Part shown: positions 1-6,261 of the stretch, piece after piece | Position numbering within the stretch: the first letter of the stretch is position 1 | Layout of the letters: each line of letters starts with the position of its first letter | DNA from: Clostridia bacterium | GTDB lineage: Bacteria > Bacillota_A > Clostridia > Christensenellales > Borkfalkiaceae | Assembly: GCA_017621955.1 (NCBI GenBank) | Contig: JAGASB010000101.1 | Location: forward strand, 1 to 9,002 | Length of the DNA stretch: 9,002 nucleotides | Direction of reading: 5' to 3' | Program-made: the position numbers and the translations under genes | The notes under the pieces: generated by a model | What the model was told of the DNA's origin: nothing | The model's database searches: none | What the model saw: the letters and a program-made list of their open reading frames with translations, nothing else

Positions 1-2
1 GT

Positions 3-692
3 AAGTATACTATTAAAGATATACCGCTAAAATCAATGGTGTTTATTGAAACTGCGCCTAAGGATGAAGAAGATTTTGACAAATGGTGTGATAACTTGCT
101 AGTGGGTGACGTTATAACGTTTCAGTATGGTGAATACGGACCTGGGCTTCCCATCACGCACAGAATTAAAGAGATTAAAGAAGACGGCGATGGCGGTTAT
201 ATCATAACATTGCAAGGTGATAACAAACCTACGCTTGAACAAGAAGGCGGTGCTTCGGCGGCTGACGTTGGAACGCAAACGCTGTATACGTCAAAGCAGT
301 TTAATTCGACTAACTACAACTACATAGTTGGTAAAGTTACGGGGCAGAGTTACGTTTTGGGTGTGCTTGTAACAGCAGTAAGTCAACCGCTTGGTATAGT
401 TTTAATAGTAATCGTTCCGTGCTTAGTGATAGCCGTGCTTGAAATTATTAAAATAGTAGGCGTGGTTAATGCCGATAAAAAGAAAAAGGCACAAGAAAAA
501 TTCGATAAGCAAGAAAGCGAAATTGAAATCTTAAAGCGCCAACTTGCAGAGATGCAAAAGAGCATAAATGCGCAGAGTGGGCAGTCCGAAAACAATACAC
601 AAGCGGAAATAGTCGAAGATAAACCCACTGATGAAACTATAAATGTAGAATCAAACGATGCGGATACTTCCGCAGAGCTTGAAAATAAATAA
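3..692 (+). CDS. SipW-like type I signal peptidase, 5' truncated by the window, with C-terminal coiled-coil tail
   Basis: Membrane serine protease of the S26 family that would remove signal peptides from exported proteins outside the membrane. The frame is open to the window edge, so the ATG at 36 is probably internal; the N-terminal membrane anchor and catalytic Ser box lie upstream. Counting from that ATG, I see LVGDVITF (22-29), ITHRI with a His at 42 where SipW/ER-type enzymes carry the catalytic His instead of Lys, LQGDNKPT (59-66) matching the conserved GDN box, IVGKVTG near 97-103, and a membrane segment at about 118-143. After the membrane comes a Lys-rich stretch, a heptad-like run (IEILKRQLAEMQKSI, about 163-177) and an acidic, Asn/Glu-rich tail; SipW relatives usually end soon after the last membrane helix. 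By SipW topology this tail should be cytoplasmic. Two SipW-cognate exported proteins downstream support the call. The family is fairly secure; its substrates are inferred from context. Confidence 0.85.
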   Translation, partial: KYTIKDIPLKSMVFIETAPKDEEDFDKWCDNLLVGDVITFQYGEYGPGLPITHRIKEIKEDGDGGYIITLQGDNKPTLEQEGGASAADVGTQTLYTSKQFNSTNYNYIVGKVTGQSYVLGVLVTAVSQPLGIVLIVIVPCLVIAVLEIIKIVGVVNADKKKKAQEKFDKQESEIEILKRQLAEMQKSINAQSGQSENNTQAEIVEDKPTDETINVESNDADTSAELENK

Positions 693-710
693 CTAAGGAA
701 ACAATTTATT

Positions 711-716
711 AGGAGG
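711..716 (+). promoter_or_regulatory. Ribosome binding site of the membrane protein at 725
   Basis: AGGAGG lies 8 bases upstream of the ATG at 725, within a 32-base gap after the signal peptidase stop. I see no terminator in this gap, so co-transcription with the peptidase gene is likely. Confidence 0.8.
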
Positions 717-724
717 ATTTTTTT

Positions 725-1414
725 ATGGAAACTTTATTTATGGTATTTATGACGGTTGTATGTGTCGTATGTATCTTCTCAATCTTAGTAGTCGTTCGCG
801 ATATCGTAAGAGAGTCAGCTATAAGCAGAAGAGAACAACGCAAAGCACAACAGTCCGCACCCGTAGCGCCTGTTATCGTAGCAGCGCCCGTAGCACCTGT
901 GGCAGAGCCTGTGGTTGAAGAACCCGCAGTAACCGCAGTAGCTGAACCCGTGGTTGAAGAAAAGGTAGAAGAAGCAAATGATGGTGAAGTAAGCTTTTCG
1001 GTAGATAAAGGTCTTACGCTTGACGACAAGTATAACGATTTGGATTCAGCAAGTAAGAACCGTTATGACGAAATTATCAAATACGCATCGGCAGTTGAAG
1101 GAAGCAAACGCTTTAAGAACTTGCGTTACGAAGAATACAAAATCGGTTCACTTAGAATCGTTCGTATGCTCATTAAACGTGGTATAATCGTTTGTGAATT
1201 TATGATGCAAAACGCAAGCTTTAAGTCTTACGTTTCTGAAAACAAAATTTCAGTTAAGCAGTCAGCAACCGTTATTAAAGTAACTGATAACGAAACAGTT
1301 CAAGTAATTAAAGACACGATTGATATCGTTGTTAAAGCAATTGCCGAAGAAAGAGAATTCAAAAAACAACTTGCTCGTGAAAAACGTAAAGCAAAAAGAC
1401 AAGAACAAGCATAA
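725..1414 (+). CDS. Membrane-anchored protein of unknown function in the SipW cassette
   Basis: I do not recognise a characterised family. The 229-residue protein has one N-terminal membrane segment (about 3-25) followed by RDIVRESAISRREQRK; by the positive-inside rule the rest should face the cytoplasm. Residues 44-84 form an Ala/Pro/Val/Glu-rich linker in which AEPVVEE occurs twice. A compact soluble domain of about 100-208 follows, with helix-like stretches and the distinctive run KNLRYEEYKIGSLRIVRMLI (131-150) leading into KRGIIVCEF, then a very basic tail (KKQLAREKRKAKRQEQA). No catalytic motif is evident. It lies 32 bases after the signal peptidase gene and 23 bases before an exported TasA-like gene with no terminator between, so it is probably in the same operon. 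A role as an inner-face partner of the secretion or assembly machinery is only a guess from context. The start is supported by AGGAGG at 711-716. Confidence 0.8.
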   Translation: METLFMVFMTVVCVVCIFSILVVVRDIVRESAISRREQRKAQQSAPVAPVIVAAPVAPVAEPVVEEPAVTAVAEPVVEEKVEEANDGEVSFSVDKGLTLDDKYNDLDSASKNRYDEIIKYASAVEGSKRFKNLRYEEYKIGSLRIVRMLIKRGIIVCEFMMQNASFKSYVSENKISVKQSATVIKVTDNETVQVIKDTIDIVVKAIAEEREFKKQLAREKRKAKRQEQA

Positions 1415-1437
1415 TTTTAAGTTTGAAGGAGTAAAAG

Positions 1438-2088
1438 ATGTCATCAAGAATTAGAGTGATTTTTATGTCGTGCATAACCATTATGGTATGCGTGGCAGTA
1501 ATGGCAGTAGGCACGTTTGCATTGTTTGCTGAAACGTTTAAAGTAACCAATCACTTAACGGCAGGTACGCTTGACGTAACGCTACATAGAACGTACCTTT
1601 TGGTTGGCAATACTAATTATAGTGGCGCCCCAGCAACCAATGATGATGAAGTGAACTTTACTAACACGAATTCTAGCCAAGCAAATATTTTTGGCACAGA
1701 CAACACTACTGCAATTTGTCCTGGTGATTATTTTGAAGCGACTATGAGGCTTACCAATGGCGTTGAAAGTAAAAGTGACGTTGACGTAAACTACACTATT
1801 GAAATTGTGCTTTCGGCTGACCAAACAAAGCCTGAAAATAAAGCGCTTTTAGACCAAATGGAAGTTACAATTTATAAATCTGATGTAAACAACACTAAGG
1901 GTGCTAAGTACGATTTGCCAAATGGCACTAAAACACAAGAAACAAAACTTGCAAAAGGTGAAACTACTTACTTTATCGTTAGGGTAGAGTTTGTTAACGG
2001 AAACGCTCAAAACGGGTTTAACAACGACCTTGCTCAAAACGGAACTATTAGTTTTGATATGACTGTTAACGCAGTTCAAATTATCTAA
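1438..2088 (+). CDS. Exported TasA/camelysin-like protein with SipW-cognate signal peptide
   Basis: The 216-residue product begins with a hydrophobic signal segment (about 6-28) running into GTFALFAETFKVTNHLTAGT (25-44), then LDVTL. That is the pattern of SipW-cleaved proteins such as camelysin/CalY and TasA, where cleavage falls around the A-LF position and the mature chain starts with the F...AGTLD strand. The remainder looks like a beta-sandwich: ICPGDYFEATMRLTN (93-107), DVDVNYTIEIVLS (114-126), a Lys/Thr-rich central loop, and a closing strand ISFDMTVNAVQ. In relatives these proteins are secreted and polymerise into matrix fibres or remain on the cell surface; camelysin-type proteins were reported as peptidases, but I see no convincing zinc-protease motif here. 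GAAGGAG at 1425-1431 sits 6 bases before the ATG and fixes the start over the internal Met10. The gene shares a likely operon with the signal peptidase upstream. Fibre-forming ability is inferred, not shown. Confidence 0.8.
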   Translation: MSSRIRVIFMSCITIMVCVAVMAVGTFALFAETFKVTNHLTAGTLDVTLHRTYLLVGNTNYSGAPATNDDEVNFTNTNSSQANIFGTDNTTAICPGDYFEATMRLTNGVESKSDVDVNYTIEIVLSADQTKPENKALLDQMEVTIYKSDVNNTKGAKYDLPNGTKTQETKLAKGETTYFIVRVEFVNGNAQNGFNNDLAQNGTISFDMTVNAVQII

Positions 2089-2104
2089 AATTAAAATGCA
2101 AAAT

Positions 2105-2146
2105 AAAGCCTAGGCTTTTTCGGTTTTTTTAGCAAAAAACCGAAAA
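2105..2146 (+). terminator. Overlapping termination-like hairpins after the small TasA-like gene
   Basis: Two overlapping structures follow the stop codon. The first is a palindrome, AAAGCCTAGGCTTT (2105-2118), followed by TT and, after CGG, a run of seven T, resembling a weak intrinsic terminator. The second is a perfect 13-bp stem, TTTTCGGTTTTTT (2117-2129) with AAAAAACCGAAAA (2134-2146) and a 4-base loop; it lacks a clean U-tract after it. The two share bases 2117-2118. Partial termination or an mRNA-processing or stability element between the operon and the large exported gene is plausible. Confidence 0.5.
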
Positions 2147-2168
2147 TCCCCTTTGTTAGCATTAAACG

Positions 2169-2199
2169 TGCACATACATTATTATAATACATATGTGCA
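2169..2199 (+). promoter_or_regulatory. Candidate promoter of the large exported protein inside an inverted repeat
   Basis: A perfect TATAAT (-10 consensus) at 2183-2188 lies about 50 bases before the ATG at 2235 and is enclosed by an 8-bp inverted repeat, TGCACATA (2169-2176) and TATGTGCA (2192-2199). No good -35 hexamer lies 16-18 bases upstream (2160-2165 reads CATTAA), so the promoter may be weak or need an activator. The arms would suit a dimeric regulator; an RNA hairpin is less likely because the predicted transcript start falls inside the right arm. Promoter and operator are inferred. Confidence 0.45.
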
Positions 2200-2234
2200 T
2201 AAAAAACAATCGAAAAATTTAAAGGAGAAGAAAT

Positions 2235-4295
2235 ATGAAAAAGATTTTACTTACTAGTATTCTTTCAGTAGTAATGTGTATTTCTCTTATCGCAGGCGCA
2301 ACGTTTGCGCTCTTTACAAGCGAAAGTGAAGTTAACATTGCAGTAACGTCTGGTAAAATTGACGTTAAAGCAGTTGCTGAAATTGATACTTCAAACACAA
2401 GCTTCGGTCTTGCTCAAAGTTCTGCAACCGTTAACGGTTCAAACGTTGTTATCGACAAAATTATGCCGATGGATTACGTTACAGTAAACGTAAACGTTAA
2501 AAACAACAGCAACGTGTCTGCTAAATATAGGGCAATCATTGAAAGTCTTGATAGCAACGCTCTTGCTAACGAACTTGCTATTGAAATCGATGGAAAAGAT
2601 TTTACGGGTATGGCATATACCGCTTGGACTGACCTTGCACCTGAAACGGACGGTCAAACCATAGTTATTAAAATCGAACTACCTAAGGAAGCAACCGAAG
2701 GTCAAGGTGAAACCTGTAATTATAGCGTTTACGTTGAAGCTGTTCAAGCAAACGCAGGTGTTACCGACTTTAATGATAGAGCATCAAATGGTGAATACAC
2801 TATTTACGACAAGGTTGACCTTTATCAATTTGCTAACTCAGTAAACAGTGGTGTAAGTTATAAAGACAAAACTGTTAAACTTATGGAAGACGTTGACCTT
2901 GAAAATACCGTTTGGACACCTATTGGAACTAATAATACAGCTATTACTTTCATAGGCACTTTTGACGGAAATGGCAAAACTGTTAGCAACTTGTTCGTAA
3001 AAGGTGAGAATTGTGTGGGTTTATTTGGTTCAGTTGAATATAAGAGTGCAGGTGGTTCAGCATTTGTTTCAGAAGTTAAAAATTTAACCATTGATGGCTT
3101 TAATATTAATGGTAACCATTACGCAGGTGCAATTGTGGGATACGCTTATGGTAATGTTAAAAACTGTAATGCAATTAACGGTAAAATTATTCTTGCACCT
3201 AACATTGTAAACGATAAATACGATAACGGAGATAAAGCAGGCGGTATTATCGGTTGGGTTGGTCAAAGTGGTATAATTGACGGAAATAAAGTAGAGAAAG
3301 TTGATATTAAAGCATACCGTGATTTAGGTGGTATTTTAGGTCATGCAGATTCAGGAAATACCGTTACCAACAATACAGTTAACAACGTTACGCTTTCTTA
3401 TGATATGTCAGTTGTATGCCCGAGTAATGCTAACGCTAATGCTGGTGCAATTATCGGCAGAGTTAGATTGGCTTTAACTGCTGAAAGTAACAACGTTGCA
3501 ACTAACGTAACTGTTCCTGCAATTATATCTGACTCTAACGAATTTACCGAAACGCTTAAACCTGATGACACAAATATGGACGATGAAAGTTTAAGACATA
3601 TTAATGTAATTATGAGTGAAGATATGACTGTTGACGTTACTGCTTGGCAAAATGACGCTATCGGTGGAAACTTGACTGAAACAGTTACTATTGATGGTCA
3701 AGGTCATACCCTTACGTTCAATCACACTAACACCGATTGGAATAATATTGCAATTACTAATGGTGCTACGCTTATACTTAAAAATGTTCATATAACCAAT
3801 AGTGGTAAAAATGACGGACCGTGGAATAGGCACGACATTAACTTTGCTTGTAAAGTAGTGCTTGAAAACGTTACGTCTGATAAAGCACTTGCGTTTAAGA
3901 ATAATGCAACGCTTAAAAACGTTACAATTTCAGATGACCGCGCTACCGACGATTATTTAATTTGGATACAGGCTAATGGTCAAACAGTTGAAATTGACGG
4001 CTTAACTTTAATTGATACAAAAACTTCTTATACAACGCGTGGTATAAAAATAGACGAGGAATATGTAGGTGCCGTTGAAAAAGTAACACTTGTTGTTAAG
4101 AACGCAAGTTTTGACACTTCTAAAAAAGCTGCTATAATGGTTAAATCAGTAGCTGGCGCAGATATAACGCTTGAAAATATCGATATTTCTAACGTTAATG
4201 CTGATACCGTAAATGCCGTTTGGTGCGATGAAGCAAGCAAAGGTTATGCAGATAAAATAACTGTAACAGGTGGAACTTGTATAGTTGAACCATAA
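2235..4295 (+). CDS. Large exported surface protein: SipW-cognate signal, TasA-like module, GLUG repeats and beta-helix-like region
   Basis: This 686-residue protein starts with a signal segment (1-27) ending GATFALFTSESEVNIAVTSG, the same SipW-cognate pattern as the smaller exported protein upstream. Residues about 28-172 look like a TasA/camelysin-type beta-sandwich (DYVTVNVNVKNNSNVSAKYR, closing NYSVYVEAVQA). From about 190, five GLUG-like repeats follow: VGLFGSV (261), AGAIVGYA (297), AGGIIGWV (335), LGGILGHA (364) and AGAIIGRV (403), typical of secreted adhesins and surface proteins. Residues about 455-686 contain short strand repeats of the form VTIDGQGHTLTF, ATLILKNVHI, ATLKNVTI, VEIDGLTL and ITLENIDI, typical of right-handed parallel beta-helices. 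The C-terminus (TGGTCIVEP) has no LPXTG motif, membrane anchor or obvious wall-binding repeat. AAAGGAG at 2221-2227 sets the start. An adhesin, matrix or glycan-interacting role is inferred; polysaccharide-lyase activity is possible for a beta-helix but no catalytic residues can be named. Confidence 0.8.
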   Translation: MKKILLTSILSVVMCISLIAGATFALFTSESEVNIAVTSGKIDVKAVAEIDTSNTSFGLAQSSATVNGSNVVIDKIMPMDYVTVNVNVKNNSNVSAKYRAIIESLDSNALANELAIEIDGKDFTGMAYTAWTDLAPETDGQTIVIKIELPKEATEGQGETCNYSVYVEAVQANAGVTDFNDRASNGEYTIYDKVDLYQFANSVNSGVSYKDKTVKLMEDVDLENTVWTPIGTNNTAITFIGTFDGNGKTVSNLFVKGENCVGLFGSVEYKSAGGSAFVSEVKNLTIDGFNINGNHYAGAIVGYAYGNVKNCNAINGKIILAPNIVNDKYDNGDKAGGIIGWVGQSGIIDGNKVEKVDIKAYRDLGGILGHADSGNTVTNNTVNNVTLSYDMSVVCPSNANANAGAIIGRVRLALTAESNNVATNVTVPAIISDSNEFTETLKPDDTNMDDESLRHINVIMSEDMTVDVTAWQNDAIGGNLTETVTIDGQGHTLTFNHTNTDWNNIAITNGATLILKNVHITNSGKNDGPWNRHDINFACKVVLENVTSDKALAFKNNATLKNVTISDDRATDDYLIWIQANGQTVEIDGLTLIDTKTSYTTRGIKIDEEYVGAVEKVTLVVKNASFDTSKKAAIMVKSVAGADITLENIDISNVNADTVNAVWCDEASKGYADKITVTGGTCIVEP

Positions 4296-4307
4296 ACAAT
4301 ATTCGTT

Positions 4308-4343
4308 TAACCCGACGGATAAATTTCCGTCGGGTTACTTTTT
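4308..4343 (+). terminator. Intrinsic terminator after the large exported protein
   Basis: A perfect 12-bp stem, TAACCCGACGGA (4308-4319) with TCCGTCGGGTTA (4326-4337), encloses a 6-base loop and is followed by CTTTTT. It starts 13 bases after the TAA stop and separates the surface-protein region from the riboswitch-controlled transporter. Confidence 0.92.
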
Positions 4344-4361
4344 AAAAAGTCGTTATATCCA

Positions 4362-4390
4362 TTGACATATTGAATAAAAAGTGATAATAT
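4362..4390 (+). promoter_or_regulatory. Sigma-A-type promoter of the glycine riboswitch/symporter transcript
   Basis: A perfect TTGACA (-35) at 4362-4367 is followed after 17 bases by TAATAT (4385-4390); an overlapping GATAAT at 4383-4388 would give a 15-base spacer. The predicted transcript start is near 4397, just ahead of the riboswitch, leaving a leader of about 210 bases before the ATG. Confidence 0.75.
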
Positions 4391-4404
4391 ATATACAAAT
4401 TTAC

Positions 4405-4525
4405 GATGATGCTTTCGGGAACGATAGTAACCGATAGCGGAGGAATTCCGGAGAATCTCTTTTTAGAGTGCCGAAGGTGCAAGGGGCGTTGCCCCGAATC
4501 TCTCAGGCAAAAGGACGGAACGGCT
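4405..4525 (+). promoter_or_regulatory. Glycine riboswitch (gcvT type), single aptamer with 5' helper helix
   Basis: The glycine-aptamer core is clear: GGAGA (4450-4454), GTGCCGAAGGTGCAAG (4468-4483), a GGGGC/GCCCC hairpin (4483-4487 with 4491-4495), then ATCTCTCAGGCAAAAGGAC (4498-4516). P1 pairs TTCCG (4446-4450) with CGGAA (4516-4520). Only one complete aptamer is present. Upstream, GCTTTCGG (4411-4418) can pair with CCGATAGC (4431-4438) with one T-T mismatch, consistent with the remnant ('ghost') helix seen beside single-aptamer versions. It lies between a strong promoter and a terminator ahead of an AgcS symporter, a known target class of this riboswitch. The left arm of the downstream terminator is complementary to the 5' strand of P1, which suggests that glycine binding permits termination. 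Identity is secure; the direction of control is inferred. Confidence 0.95.
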
Positions 4526-4554
4526 TTTAGTTTTATTAATGCTGTTACTTTTTT

Positions 4555-4587
4555 CGGAATTACTAAACTTAGTAATTCCGTTTTTTT
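4555..4587 (+). terminator. Riboswitch expression-platform terminator
   Basis: An 11-bp perfect stem, CGGAATTACTA (4555-4565) with TAGTAATTCCG (4570-4580), has a 4-base loop and is followed by seven T (4581-4587). It ends just before the AAGGAG (4591-4596) of the symporter, so forming it would block the gene. Its left arm CGGAATT (4555-4561) can instead pair with AATTCCG (4444-4450) in the riboswitch P1 strand, giving a competing antiterminator. Confidence 0.9.
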
Positions 4588-4605
4588 ATAAAGGAGTGTG
4601 GTTAA

Positions 4606-6117
4606 ATGGCGCAGTTCTTAAAAGATTTCCAAAATCTTATCGGGACAATTAACAGTTACTTAGCAGACTATATTTTAGTTATTCTGCTTGTAGGCGTAGG
4701 CTTGTTTTTTACAATTCGTACCAAATTCGTTCAAGTCCGTTATTTTGGGCAAGGAATGAAAAGGGTGTTTGGTGGAATAAAACTTAACGGTGGAAAACAA
4801 AAAAATGGTATGAGTTCTTTCCAAGCATTTACTACCGCAGTTGCCGCCCAAGTTGGCACGGGTAACATAGTCGGTGCTTGTTCTGCAATACTTTTAGGTG
4901 GTCCGGGTGCAATCTTTTGGATGTGGATTATTGCCTTTTTGGGTATGGCAACTATTTATTCAGAAGCAGTTCTTGCACAAAAAACCAAAAAAGTAAATCA
5001 AGACGGCAGTGTGTCGGGTGGACCCGTTTACTATATTCGGACGGCATTTAAAGGTAAGTTTGGTAAGTTCTTAGCAGGGTTCTTCGCTGTTGCTACCGTA
5101 ATTTGTTTGGGCTTTGTCGGTTCTATGGTGCAGTCAAACTCAATAAGTTCTGCCGTTGCAAGCGTTGGTGGTTATAATTACACTGAGTGGGGTTGGATTG
5201 CAGGTATCGTTATTGCAATACTTGCCGTGCTGATTTTTATCGGTGGAGCAAGAAGAATTGCGTCAGTAACTGAAAAAATAGTACCGCTTATGGCTATTAT
5301 CTATCTTTTTGGTGGACTAATAATCCTTTGCTGTAATATTACAGTACTACCCGAAGCATTTTGGATAATAATTAAGTGTGCGTTCGTTCCCGACGCTATA
5401 ATCGGTGGCGGTATAGGTTACGCACTTAAAATGGCTATTTGTAAGGGTGCACAACGTGGTTTGTTTTCAAACGAAGCAGGTATGGGGTCAACTCCTCACG
5501 CACACGCACAAGCAAACGTAAAAACTCCGCACGAACAAGGTACTGTTGCTATGGTGAGTGTGTTTATCGATACGTTTGTAGTTTTGACTATAACCGCACT
5601 TATAGTTATTACTTCTTTGTACGCAGGCGAAAACGCTATTATTCCTAGCATTGTGAGTGGGGCAGGTAACAATCCCGAAGCCATTCAAAACGCTATTGAA
5701 AACGCAGGGTTTACCAACGATTCAATGGTAAGGCTTGCAATCGCAAAACTTTTTGATTTTTCAAACGTAGGGCTTTCTATCGGTGCGATATTCGTTGCGG
5801 TATGTCTTGCATTCTTTGCTTTTTCAACCATAATAAGTTGGAACTTGTTTGGTAGAATAAACTTTGAATATCTTTTCGGTAAAAAGTCGGTTGTAATTTA
5901 CTCTTTAATAGCGGTTTTATTCGTGTTCTTAGGTTCAATGCTTAAAAACTCGCTTGTTTGGGACCTTAACGACTTCTTTAACTATCTTATGGTGCTTCCA
6001 AACGTAATCGCATTGATTGCGCTTTCAAAAACGGTTGTTGCCGAAGTCAAGCAAAACGGCAAGCGCAGTGTTGATAAAACACCAAACGTTCCGCTTGACG
6101 ATAAAATAAAAGATTAA
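4606..6117 (+). CDS. Alanine/glycine:cation symporter, AgcS family
   Basis: Sodium (or proton)-coupled importer of small neutral amino acids such as alanine and glycine in the cytoplasmic membrane (AgcS family, TC 2.A.25). The 503-residue length fits the family, which is usually about 450-550. Family signatures include GVGLFFTIRTKFVQVRYF (30-47), AAQVGTGNIVG (80-90) in the substrate/Na-binding region, GGPGAIFWMW (98-107), VSGGPVYYI (136-144), GAQRGLFSNEAGMGSTPHAH (281-300) and SWNLFGR (411-417). Multiple hydrophobic segments span the chain, and the last 25 or so residues are polar and probably cytoplasmic. AAGGAG at 4591-4596 lies 9 bases before the ATG. The gene is monocistronic, between a riboswitch/terminator leader and its own terminator. 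The glycine riboswitch points to glycine as a physiological substrate; preference over alanine cannot be read from sequence. Confidence 0.95.
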   Translation: MAQFLKDFQNLIGTINSYLADYILVILLVGVGLFFTIRTKFVQVRYFGQGMKRVFGGIKLNGGKQKNGMSSFQAFTTAVAAQVGTGNIVGACSAILLGGPGAIFWMWIIAFLGMATIYSEAVLAQKTKKVNQDGSVSGGPVYYIRTAFKGKFGKFLAGFFAVATVICLGFVGSMVQSNSISSAVASVGGYNYTEWGWIAGIVIAILAVLIFIGGARRIASVTEKIVPLMAIIYLFGGLIILCCNITVLPEAFWIIIKCAFVPDAIIGGGIGYALKMAICKGAQRGLFSNEAGMGSTPHAHAQANVKTPHEQGTVAMVSVFIDTFVVLTITALIVITSLYAGENAIIPSIVSGAGNNPEAIQNAIENAGFTNDSMVRLAIAKLFDFSNVGLSIGAIFVAVCLAFFAFSTIISWNLFGRINFEYLFGKKSVVIYSLIAVLFVFLGSMLKNSLVWDLNDFFNYLMVLPNVIALIALSKTVVAEVKQNGKRSVDKTPNVPLDDKIKD

Positions 6118-6128
6118 ATCAATGTTTA

Positions 6129-6164
6129 CATAGACACGGAAACCCGTGTCTATGCTGTTTTTTT
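6129..6164 (+). terminator. Intrinsic terminator after the symporter
   Basis: A perfect 11-bp stem, CATAGACACGG (6129-6139) with CCGTGTCTATG (6144-6154) and a 4-base loop, is followed by CTG and seven T (6158-6164). It closes the riboswitch-symporter unit. The AT-rich stretch from 6165 to the dgt start must then hold a promoter, but I cannot name good -35/-10 boxes in it. Confidence 0.92.
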
Positions 6165-6250
6165 GGGTAAAAATATATTTTTTCAAAAAAAATCAAAAAT
6201 AAAAAGGAAATTTGAAATTTTTAAAGTATTAATATACGTTGAAAATTTTA

Positions 6251-6255
6251 GGGGG
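6251..6255 (+). promoter_or_regulatory. Ribosome binding site that fixes the dgt start
   Basis: GGGGG, within AGGGGGA, lies 6 bases before the ATG at 6262. An in-frame TTG at 6163 would extend the protein by 33 Lys/Phe-rich residues, but it overlaps the U-tract of the preceding terminator and has no ribosome binding site, so 6262 is preferred. Confidence 0.7.
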
Positions 6256-6261
6256 ATAAGT

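Noticed and set aside
36..38. ATG at 36 as the true start of the signal peptidase
   Set aside because: The frame is open to the window edge and the sequence already sits inside the conserved S26 domain, with the anchor and catalytic Ser box missing, so the gene begins upstream.
709..1029. Minus-strand reading frame rich in Thr/Ser/Gly/Ala
   Set aside because: It is the antisense of the Ala/Pro/Val/Glu linker of the membrane protein; its repetitive composition follows from that and it has no ribosome binding site.
2858..4240. Several minus-strand reading frames opposite the large exported protein
   Set aside because: They are shadows of a coding region with clear protein repeats on the + strand; none has a recognisable start signal or motif.
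4406..4591. Small 61-codon reading frame between the surface protein and the symporter
   Set aside because: It covers the glycine riboswitch and its terminator; the conservation there is RNA structure, and no ribosome binding site precedes it.
6163..6261. N-terminal extension of dgt from an in-frame TTG at 6163
   Set aside because: The TTG overlaps the U-tract of the symporter terminator and lacks a ribosome binding site, and the added residues are low-complexity Lys/Phe; the ATG at 6262 has a good site and starts where the family does.
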